From positions 1-22,159 of the forward strand of contig JAANSK020259939.1 of assembly GCA_011763485.2 (NCBI GenBank): DNA of 22,159 bases, read 5' to 3'. Each line of letters starts with the position of its first letter. Positions within the stretch are counted from its first letter, which is position 1. The stretch is from Isoetes engelmannii (taxonomy: Eukaryota; Streptophyta; Lycopodiopsida; Isoetales; Isoetaceae). Under the pieces are notes generated by a model. That model was not told the DNA's origin. It searched no databases and was given only the letters and a program-made list of their open reading frames with translations. Of this stretch, positions 1-8,664 are shown piece by piece. The position numbers and the translations under genes were made by a program.

Positions 1-2560
1 GTCATTATGACTTGGTGCCATAGCAAATAAAGTGAAGCCCTCCAAGTTATCCTCGCCTCCTAGCAATAACAGGAAAACACAACAAATAGGTCAGGCAAAT
101 TCTTCATTGCATAGTAGCACAATATCTAATACACTTTTGATTTCAGTGGCTGCAAGCCAAAATGCCCTAAATCTGAACACAAAACAAACATGGCAATATC
201 TTTCACGATATACCTTTTTTTCTTGCTCCTTTCTTTCTAAAACCAAGTGAATGCTCAATATATGATTGAGACTTGATAGATGTCATGCAAATGATGCCAC
301 AGATGCTTACATGGAAGATAAATGTGAGAATTTAACATAGTTTGCTATATAATATTTCAACAGCTACTTCAGAATAGGAAATGACTCTTGTAAAACACAT
401 GTTATATAATGAATAGAAGAGGTAGAATTATCTAAAAGGATAAAGAGCGAGATTCTGCTCATAAATGGCTTGCGACTAAGAGTCTATGGACATCACATGG
501 AGCTTTGCGGTCTCTTGTCCCATATAGCTTCTAAAAGCAACCACACGAAAGAACTTCCATATGAGAGCATCCCTTACCGAGCGCAAAGTCTACATCCATC
601 CCATAACCTGCCAGCACATAAGCATCAATTAAGCAATAAAAGCTTGAGTAAAACATTGTATATTTCCATAGAAGCAGCTCAACGAAGATAAGAAAAGGAC
701 ATAGAGCATTACAAAGAAATCCATCTAAAATGCTCTCGCCTGGCTTCTATACTTAAGATGCGGTAGAAGGCAAAAAACAAATAATTTTTCCTGCCAAAAT
801 TGCCTCACACATGTATACCAGTTTGCAGCAATAAACTGGTGCATGGTGCAATCAAATGTACCATCATGAGAACTTTCAACAATAAATGCATAAATGTAAA
901 TGCATATGATTGAAGTTGTATGGCAGCGTGCTTCTGGTGCAGAAAAGGTCAAAGTTGGCATCCATAGTCCTTCAAGTTTGCCATGGCATGTCTCGCAAAC
1001 ATTGAAAATAAAGAAATTCAATTATATTTCTGAAAATAGTATAACATTCATTTGAACATTCCAACAACGAACGCATAGATATCACATGCAAAAGAGTGCA
1101 ACATAATGCAGAGATATGCCTCTCTCATCTGTAGAGCTAAGTATCTATCCTCATGCAAAGAGTATAGAAATGCTCCTAGTAGATGTTTATTGTGCATAAA
1201 CTTCTGCAAAAAGCACCATACAGAACCCTTTAGATGCATCTAGATGCATCTATCTTCTGATAAGGGATTCTGATCACTACTTTTGGTTACTCCTAATGGA
1301 AGACGTATCTGAAGAGATGGTTAAGCCTGGGTCATGCAACAGAATGGTTTCATATGCAACAAATGATTTCAGTTTCAATTTGCAGTGCTAACTATCCGTT
1401 TATATGTAAGTACTATAAAAAACTTATCTGGCAGGAGACAAATTTCTAGCCTTTTATTTGTTACAAATAATATGTATGCATGGCTACGTAGAGAAAGAAA
1501 AAGAAACTTATAACGAACAATCTTCTATTGGCGCGGGGAAGAAAGCTTGGTTAATCTTGCAACTTGCACGTTTGGTGATAATATCTGCTATATGAACTGA
1601 GAATCTGCATTCAATGCAAGGGATTCTTGAAGGATGACTATGGCGGATTAGTAATATGGCAGCTAGCTATGTAGGAATGGAAAAGTAGTACCTTTATTTG
1701 TTACCAATCCATTTTCAAGAAATGGCAATGCAAATGTGGAGGTATAAGAAACTGGACTGGTGGCTTGCCTATGTTTCAATCCAATAAGATTTGATATCAT
1801 GTAGAAAATGATCGTTTATAGTAACTGGATTGTCATAATCTTTACATCTTTCTCCCACATGTCAATCTGCATACATATCAAATCAAAAAATAAGCTGAAG
1901 CACCGATTTCATTAAATTCAAGTAAAGAATCAAAGGCAAGCTTTCCGACTATTACCTGCTTCCATTTTGGAGTTGAAGCCATAATATGCTGAGTAGATTA
2001 AGTTGAATGTAGCAGAAGAGAAAATAACAAATGGAGACAAACTTTCATACCAAATCAACTCTCAAGTTATATTTCATGTAACGAATTATTCCCCATCCCA
2101 AAGAAGAGATGTGATAATATTGCTGCACTTGCGGATATCGTACCCTCCTCCAATTGCTAGCTTCAATTCTTTATTTGATCTAGTCCAGTGCCTCATTGTT
2201 TGTCAGAAAGCAATCTGTCAATGCCAAAATTAGTCTTAAATAACTAACCATAATGCTGGTTTCTAAAAGCTTCAATAGTTTCCATGCGCAGATGTCATAG
2301 TGAGCAGCCAAGCAGAAGAAATGTGCTTCATGCTTTGCTAGTTATGCAGCCAATCTAAGAAGAAAGAATGTGTATCATGCTCTCTAGCTCTAAATCAAAG
2401 TGAGATTGTCTCTGATACATTTGAAAGGCATCAACAAATCTTTAAACAGAAGCAAGAAAGCAATTACATTTTTACAATCACATTACATTTTATAATTCCT
2501 CTAACAGCACTGGACATGTAATGAAATTTATATAAAATGCATGCTAATGTTCCAAACGGG
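1..2560. other. AT-rich DNA without a supported gene
   Basis: Only short open frames occur on either strand, none with a recognised domain. A few splice-like sites face the minus strand (for example around 1957-1995), consistent with introns or untranslated parts of the possible minus-strand transcript. Confidence 0.5.
1231..1252. repeat. 22-bp perfect palindrome with internal 10-bp repeat
   Basis: TAGATGCATC occurs twice in tandem followed by TA; the whole 22 bases equal their own reverse complement. No function is evident. Confidence 0.9.
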
Positions 2561-2648
2561 ATCCCTGCGTGCCTTCTTCAAGTGGATCTTTTCACAAATG
2601 CATGCATCCACACAACGGCAAAAGGACTCCTCTTACCAAAAGACTTAC

Positions 2649-3095
2649 ATCTTTTAGATCTTCGGCGGCCAAGATTGTGAGCTTCAGAAGTTGTTTCAGA
2701 AGCTTGGTTCATTTTCCAGATTATCTCTCCAAGAAGAAACATTTCTTGAGAGGAAAATTAATCTGCAAAAAGATATGTGAATGTGAAGCTTGCAAAAAGA
2801 AATCGAAGCAAGAGGAAATCACACATGAAAAAAAAAATTCGCCATTTGCTGAAGTCGTTAGCCAAGAAAAATCAACAGATGCTCATTTCCCTACCTGCTC
2901 CAGTCTAAAATGCAAGAACCCCTAAATGCGAAGAAACCAAGCTGCAACGAACACCTGCAACAATGCAACGCACAAAGATAATCAACAGAAAGTTACTTGA
3001 GAATCTATTGCGCATCAGAATACAGAGAATAATCAAGAGCGCAAGATCGAGAAACGACAAATCGAAAGCATATACAACGACCTGGTTTTTCTCAA
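2649..3095 (-). other. Possible 5' leader and first exons of a minus-strand transcript
   Basis: On the minus strand a pyrimidine-rich leader-like stretch (about 3095 to 2895) ends at a good donor, GGAGCAG|GTAGGG. A 132-bp intron-like segment ends at TTTTTGCAG (acceptor, 2763), and the next block (2762-2649) ends at AGAT|GTAAGT. An ATG at 2742-2740 opens an unrecognised frame, MFLLGEIIWKMNQASETTSE, that reaches RRRSKR at the donor. No clear coding exon follows downstream (lower coordinates). It may be the start of a gene, a non-coding RNA, or chance signals. Confidence 0.25.
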
Positions 3096-3115
3096 TAGCT
3101 AGGGTAATCTAAAGA

Positions 3116-3162
3116 GGGATCGCACGCATACATATTTGGGGATCGCATACATACATATTTGG
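3116..3162 (+). repeat. Tandem duplication of a 23-bp unit
   Basis: GATCGCACGCATACATATTT and GATCGCATACATACATATTT, each followed by GGGG, lie 23 bases apart (3118 and 3141). Confidence 0.85.
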
Positions 3163-4319
3163 GGCAGATTAGATTAGAAACCCACGCGACAAAACCTTCC
3201 AATCCGGTGCATCTCATCTTCCCTATCGAAATCATAGAAACAATGTTATCACGGAAAGGGCCCGATTTTTGGAATATCTGAATGGTTTTTCGGCTGCCAA
3301 AGCCTTCGAAATCATAGAAAATCAAATTAAGAAAAAATACCAAAAAGTTTGTGGAAGATTGGAAAATCCGAATTTAAAAGATAAGATATCCATCAGTTTG
3401 CGTTTCTAAGTTTAACAAAATGTTCATGGAGTCCTTCTAAGAGTTTCCAAAGGAATAATCAAAGCTCCTATTTGAGCAGCACGACGACATCATTCATTAT
3501 GAGCAACCATTTCTATCATGGCGATATTATAAATTATGAGCAATCCTTTCCATTTTTTTGGCCATCTCTGTTTGTAGCAGCAACTACTACTTCAGCTAGC
3601 AACCCTTTTTTTTACCATTTCCAACTTACAGAAATAGCTACTGAAGTGCACAAAAAGGGTAGGCAACTCAGAACTGCATGTTGTTAATTGTTCAAAAGTT
3701 TTTTCCTATTGTCCATTCAATTAGTAGGTTAGATTAAAAAAATCAGCAAAAGCTCAAAGAGTTCATTATTCAGAGAAAAAAATAAATCTCCGGCAAATCT
3801 GCCGAAACCAGTGGATTGAGTTGCTCAAGGGTGTGCAAGAAACAGAAAGAGCTAACCTGAATGAGTCGAGCAGCTTTCAGGAACCATTTGCAGTTTTTAT
3901 GAACTAAGCTTTGCGTTCATTGTTGCAGCTTTCAGGAGTCGGAGCTTCCTATCTAGGGCATGCGAAACAGAGTTAACAACCTGGTCCTAGGAACATGTTC
4001 TGATTAAATAAGGAAAATGAAAGAAGGAATGAAATGATGCGATTGAAGGAAAAAAATTGTCGATCTCAAATACCTCTCGTGATGGATCAGAGCTCCTTCT
4101 GGACTACGAGACTCTGGCTATGGCTGCATCCCAGAATTTTTCGCGCAATGAATATCAAGAAAGAAACAACCGAATCTGCTTAGAAGCTTGCCTGATCTGG
4201 CGCAGGGATGGTCTACCGCAAATAGGACGCAGGCATGTCCAGACGACGGATTTGAAACAAAAAATCAAATCTAGTTTGTTGAAGACGGTCGAAAAACTAA
4301 TACGTGTCAGCTTTTAAGG
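3163..4319. other. AT-rich DNA without a supported gene
   Basis: No conserved coding sequence. GCAGCTTTCAGGA occurs twice within about 60 bp near 3870 and 3926. An 86-codon + frame at 4057-4317 has no recognised similarity and no supporting context. Confidence 0.5.
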
Positions 4320-4760
4320 AAATATAAGACTAGAATATTCTAAGAGCATCTTGCCTATAAGAATGATATAGTTTAGATATTGTGAGAATGGAAAATGGAA
4401 AATGGTGTATGAGAAAAAACCTTTCACAAAGAAATTGGAAGTAATAAAAGTGGCAAGGTGGCAACATGAGTATTGGCATAATGGTAATGGTGTGGCAAAA
4501 GCATGGAGCATGTGTGAAAAAATAAATAGATGGGCTAGGAAACAACTTCAAAGGGGGGCAAATATGGAAAAATAGGCATAATGAGTGTGAAAATAGAGCA
4601 TGGATGTGAAGATGGAAAATTGCTAGGCAACAAAGATGTAAAGGTGGATGTGTGGCAAAAATAAGCATAATGGAATAAAAATGGAATATGGATGTAAAGG
4701 TGAAAGAAATGACTAGGACTTGGAACCATAACCATGGGGTCTTCCAAAGCTTGAATTCCA
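4320..4760 (+). repeat. Purine-biased degenerate minisatellite-like tract
   Basis: The + strand is strongly purine-rich and C-poor. It contains imperfectly recurring pieces such as TGTGGCAAAA (4491 and 4651), GGCATAATG/AGCATAATGG and GGATGTRAAG. The bias creates long overlapping open frames on the minus strand, which are compositional artefacts. Probably a decayed tandem repeat or part of a transposon's non-coding region. Confidence 0.5.
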
Positions 4761-5041
4761 AACTTTAGACGAGTATCTTCTAATCTTTATTACCCAGAAT
4801 CTTCTAGAACATGTCTTGGCCAAATGTTTGACCACGAGTATGATACCTCTTGTGAAGTTTGACCTTGAATGCCTTGTGTTGACTTTGAAGATGAGTCCAA
4901 AGCAACAAGCTCAATGAGAACTTAGTTTCACTTGATAAAAACTGTGACCAATACTATCATTCCTTTCAACTAATACGACATCATGTCCAAATAGAGGAAT
5001 AATGCTTTTATTATAGCAGGAAACACTTTTTGGAATATGTT

Positions 5042-5123
5042 AGCAAAGTGAAGGGTACCATTCAGATTGAATAGAATAGATTGAAAGATAGCAAAATGAA
5101 GGGTGCCATTCGCATTGAAAGAT
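5042..5123 (+). repeat. Direct repeat, two copies about 48 bp apart
   Basis: AGCAAAGTGAAGGGTACCAT (from 5042) and AGCAAAATGAAGGGTGCCAT (from 5090), each followed by TTC(A/G)(G/C)ATTGAA, are near-identical direct copies about 30 bases long. Confidence 0.75.
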
Positions 5124-5239
5124 AGAAAAAAAAAGGGGTTACTGTTGAAAGGGGCCTCGTATTGACAAACAAGGAGATTTTGCAAACGATCAAGCGGTGA
5201 AAAAGAGAATAAGGGTACCTTCACACCGTCTTTAAGTTA

Positions 5240-5322
5240 GAATTGGGATAAGGTTTTAATAGTCTTTAGATTCGCACTTGTCGTTAAGTCAAGTTTGGGT
5301 TAAGGTTTTAACATTGTTTAGA
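5240..5322 (+). repeat. Diverged direct repeat
   Basis: AATTGGGATAAGGTTTTAAT with a following CTTTAGA, and about 48 bp later GTTTGGGTTAAGGTTTTAAC with TGTTTAGA. The spacing equals that of the repeat at 5042-5123, so both may derive from one 48-bp-periodic source (inference). Confidence 0.5.
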
Positions 5323-6551
5323 CCACACCCCAAGTTGGTTACATATCTTATCTAAACGGTATAATTATTGTTGGCAAGATTCCTTGGGAATATTCCGAAC
5401 TTATACCTGTTTAAGGAAGTGACAAGTGTCCAGTTTCCACAAAGTCGATCTGAATTTGATTTCAGGTCCGCCTGCATTCCGGAGTGCCTGCACTTGAATC
5501 CGTTCATATACTTTTGGTTTTGAGGAAAAATACAACTGTTTTGTGTTGCAGTTTAGGGATACAGGAATCATGTATGAATAATAATTACCAAATTGCACCT
5601 ATATTTTTCATTAACTATTAAAATGTGCTTTCAATGAACGGATAAGTTTTACAGGTCCCAGACTTTCTCTTGTATCGGGTGGAGGTGTGGGGTTCGGTGA
5701 TATCCCTCGCCACCTGGAATGATCTGGAACAGGTACAGAAGGCCTTCTTGGCAAGAGCACTTGGGGTGAAGTCCACAGTTCCATATCAGATCCTGCTGCA
5801 GGAGATGGGTTTCTTGCCCCTTCAGAGGGCCGCACTGGATCGTCATATTATTTACTTTCAGAAGGTCGTTGGTATGGGGGATGCCCGTTTGCCCAATCTT
5901 GCTTTAGCTGTAGCAATGGACCCACAACGCTTCAAAGCCTGCTGGAAGGACAAGCAAGCTCAGTGGTTCTCCTGATGGAATGTACAGGCACACAGGTGCG
6001 TGCACGTACGAACAGAGAAGGACCATGATCACTTGAGGCAGTATCTTAAGGCTTGCTTCCTTAGCAAACTTTGGGATGCAGATGCACTGGCACACGTGAA
6101 GCTGGCACACTATAGGCAGCAGGTCAATCCCATGCTCACCCGAGGCCCACAACACTATTTGCGTACTCATTTGCATATGAAGAGGCAGAGACTGATAGCT
6201 TCCATCCGAACGGGTGCACATCGCCTCCGGATTGAGACAGGCCGATGGACCCCGGAGGCACGCGAGGACATGATCTGTTAGTGTTGCCAACAGGGAGTTA
6301 TTGAAGATGAATGCCATACACTTCAGACTTGCCCATCATTCGATCATATCCGAGCATGGTATGTTTAGTTAGTTGTGCCTGGCTAGCCATTGCATGAGCT
6401 ATTGAACACGACGTCCGTGGGCTTGTTGGGCTCATATCTTCAAGAGGTGATGGATACACGGACTCAATTGTATTCGTCGGTGCGGTATTGAATGGCAATA
6501 TATTATTGTACAATATGCCAGCATACTTATTACTGCCAAGGTTTTCTCTCG

Positions 6552-6574
6552 AAAACCCTTCGGGGCGGGGTTTT
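6552..6574 (+). other. Stem-loop in the LINE 3' UTR
   Basis: AAAACCC (6552-6558) pairs with GGGTTTT (6568-6574) around a nine-base loop. Many LINEs carry a 3' hairpin recognised by their own reverse transcriptase (family knowledge). Its place between the ORF stop and the simple tail fits that role, which is inferred. Confidence 0.5.
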
Positions 6575-6654
6575 TTTAATCATGACAGTAATCGGCTTGC
6601 TGCTCTCTTTGTTTAGGTCCCATAGGCCAATTGGTCTTCGTGGACGATAAAAAA

Positions 6655-6682
6655 TCTATTCTATTCTATTATATTCTATTCA
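6655..6682 (+). repeat. TTCTA-type microsatellite tail of the LINE
   Basis: Imperfect repeats of CTATT/TTCTA lie at the 3' end of the LINE remnant. Several LINE groups end in short simple repeats instead of poly(A). The tail is taken as the 3' boundary of the element. Confidence 0.6.
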
Positions 6683-8130
6683 TATTATTATACAACTGAG
6701 ATCATGAAGCAGTCTTGTGTAAACTTGAGCCTCTATAATCTTGAAGTCCTTTAAACACTATAATTGCTGCTTCTCCAAATTTAATAACTCAAGGGCAGAT
6801 CATACATGGCAAAGCCTCAACAAATCTTCTTTCCACTGCACCAATACAGTGGTGCTCATATCCCCATTTTCAAGGAAAGCTCTGATATGTATCTATTATG
6901 GTGCCATTATCTTTTTATGAAGAACTTGTAACTGGCTTATATGCTCTAATTTCCGGCTCTTGACATCGTTTGATGCATCTACACATATCTCTGTAAAAAA
7001 CTACCTCAATATTTATCACCTACTAGAGAACATCTCAAACATCCTAAAACTTCGACTGTTTCACATATTGTTTTGTTTTTAGTACTATTGTCTTTCGAAA
7101 ATCACTAATTACTGCAATGTTTATGTACAATGATGATCACTATGCATTACACAAGTAACACATATGAGCAAACTTTGTTTCTCAATAATCTGTAAGTGGT
7201 AGAGCATTTATCATTGTGTCATATACCATATATCCTATTGTGATTGTCTAGTTTATGAGATTTATTTGGTGTTCTAAGAGGAGGACAATAAGCATGGTGC
7301 CAATGGTCGTGCTTCCGCTAAGAAATTCTCTTTTCATAGTCTTCACAAGAATATGGCCTAGCGTTGTTATCCAAATACTCATGCCGCGTGCCATTGCAAT
7401 TTGTTATTCTAATAATTTGCTTCTAGCACTGTCATTGTTCAGTTTTTTACTTCATTGTGTAGTGATTGCATGTGTAGCTCAACTGTCTTTAATGAATATC
7501 ATCATTTGTTCATTAGATTTATGTTTCATCCCAATTTGAATTGCCAACTTTAGTAAAGCTGCTACAAGATTTCATCCACATGTGGACACATTGGAAAAAA
7601 TTGTAGAGCTACATTGTTTAAGGACTATCAAGATCCACATAACCAAACAAACATTAGTCAATATAATCTTTCGTAAAAACAATATGATCTTCAGTGTTAT
7701 TTAAATCTGTTGTATATTTGCTGCTGTAATTGGCTCTTAGCTCTATATAGTATCTAAGCCTAGATGAAGACGGTTAATCCTATAGTAATCCAGGGTTAGG
7801 GATGGTTAATCGTATAGTAATCCAGGGTTAAGGAAGGCTCGTTATTAGTACAAGCCTTGACGGTGTAAGTAGAGGTTAAAAAATTTGATGCTTCCAACTT
7901 TACGAGTAATAAGCCCTCTCTAAACCCACCTCGGGCTTTGGAGGGCTCGATGAGATTACCGCAGGCCTCGAATTTAGATTTTTAATCAACCAGCAAAAAT
8001 GCCGCTTTTTATTTGTACTTACCAGATTTCTATGAAAAAGCCCTCTAATTTACCGGATTTTACATTAATTTTATAGAATTTTATTGAAAATTTGTTGACA
8101 TCTGCTTTATAAAATCGGATTTTAACAAGT
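6683..8130. other. Intergenic DNA between the LINE and the MITE
   Basis: About 1.4 kb of AT-rich DNA with no supported gene. A 94-codon open frame at 7255-7539 gives a cysteine- and hydrophobic-rich translation without a recognised domain and is probably chance. The only clear structure is the duplication at 7772-7831. Confidence 0.6.
7772..7831 (+). repeat. Tandem duplication of a 32-bp unit
   Basis: GGTTAATCCTATAGTAATCC followed by AGGGTTAGGGAT (from 7772) is repeated from 7804 with one change in the first part and a diverged end. The single TTAGGG within it is not a telomere array. Confidence 0.85.
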
Positions 8131-8133
8131 TTA

Positions 8134-8524
8134 GGGCCAGATTCAACATGCGGCAGTGGCAGTTTGCTGTAGAAACCCAATTTGCGCTGAGCCCATAACG
8201 TTGGTGATTCCACAGAGTGGCAGGACAATTATAAATTTTTTATGTGTCCAGAGATCTACGGCGATGCTGAGGACGTGGTAGGAATCCCGCAACAGCTTGT
8301 TAACGATCTTGAAAAGGCCAGAGAGTATCCCCTGTAAGTTGAATCCCGAGCTTGGAAGTTAAGCAGCAGCGTTTTGGAGTGTTCTAGTTTGAAAATGAGC
8401 GTTTTGCTGATTGTCAGCACCGCTCCATGGAATCAGAGCGCAGCTGCCAGTTAAGGCGTGCCATCACCGGATTGGGTTTGAGCTAATTTGGCAGGCCCGT
8501 AACTCCTCTAGTCGAATCTGGCCC
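8134..8524. mobile_element. MITE with TTA target duplications (PIF/Harbinger, Tourist-like)
   Basis: The left end GGGCCAGATTCAAC (8134-8147) is the inverted complement of the right end (8511-8524) at 13 of 14 positions. Both ends are flanked by TTA (8131-8133 and 8525-8527), the three-base duplication typical of PIF/Harbinger elements (family knowledge). The two sub-terminal regions also share AAACCCAAT in inverted orientation. At 391 bp, with no coding sequence, it fits a non-autonomous element. It sits about 140 bp upstream of the POLA1 ATG. Confidence 0.7.
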
Positions 8525-8634
8525 TTAATCAGAAATTCTGGTTAGGAACCAATTTCGACCCTGGAATCTGGATTACCGTCATAGAAAGTCATCGTACTTT
8601 CCACGTAGGCAACTATGAATACTCCGTCAGCATT

Positions 8635-8642
8635 TTTCCCGC
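8635..8642 (+). promoter_or_regulatory. E2F/DP binding site in the POLA1 promoter or leader
   Basis: TTTCCCGC is an exact match to the E2F consensus TTTSSCGC, in the wider context TTTTTCCCGCCAAA. It lies about 20 bp before the POLA1 start codon. Replication genes, including Pol alpha subunits, are classic E2F targets at G1/S in plants and animals (established knowledge), so function is likely. Its closeness to the ATG implies a short leader or a site within the 5' UTR. I see no convincing TATA box in the short interval between the upstream MITE and the ATG. Confidence 0.75.
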
Positions 8643-8664
8643 CAAATTTTCGTCGGAGCGGGCT

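Larger units (their letters stand above)
4761..5651. other. Intergenic DNA upstream of the LINE
   Basis: No supported gene. Apart from the two 48-bp-spaced repeats at 5042-5123 and 5240-5322, I see only anonymous AT-rich sequence up to the LINE truncation point. Confidence 0.6.
5652..6682 (+). pseudogene. 5'-truncated, inactivated LINE (non-LTR retrotransposon), C-terminal ORF2 end
   Basis: One frame runs from 5652 to a probable native stop at 6489-6491. It opens with LLYRVEVWGSVISLATWNDL and VQKAFLARALGVKSTVPYQI, typical of the region after the reverse-transcriptase core of non-LTR elements. It continues with RLIASIRTGAHRLRIETGRW and a zinc-knuckle-like end: Cys residues around 6276-6286, then EDECHTLQTCPSFDHIRAW. 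In-frame stops at 5973, 6279, 6366 and 6384 show it is dead, with no frameshift needed. The reverse transcriptase itself and everything upstream are missing, as in 5' truncation during target-primed insertion. The 3' UTR holds a stem-loop and ends in a TTCTA-like tail. I could not find a target-site duplication. Confidence 0.8.

Noticed and set aside
725-1239. Two minus-strand frames, one with CETCHGK
   Set aside because: A single CxxC is not a domain, there is no partner motif, and no splice context joins the frames convincingly.
2569-2925. 118-codon + frame with a Lys/Cys-rich translation
   Set aside because: No recognised domain. The better interpretation of this stretch is the opposite-strand splice signals, themselves weak.
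4330-4761. 143-codon minus-strand open frame plus two overlapping frames
   Set aside because: They arise from the purine-biased + strand. The translations are Phe/His/Leu-rich low complexity with no domain, and three frames are open at once.
5904-6317. 137-codon minus-strand frame opposite the LINE
   Set aside because: Shadow of the LINE coding frame on the + strand.
7255-7539. 94-codon + frame starting MRFIWCSKRRTIS, slightly like the WCSK...IS block of copia RNase H
   Set aside because: The expected acidic AEAEY-like motif does not follow, and no other integrase or RT sequence is nearby in any frame.
7790-7831. Telomere-like TTAGGG
   Set aside because: Only one exact unit, within a 32-bp duplication; no array.
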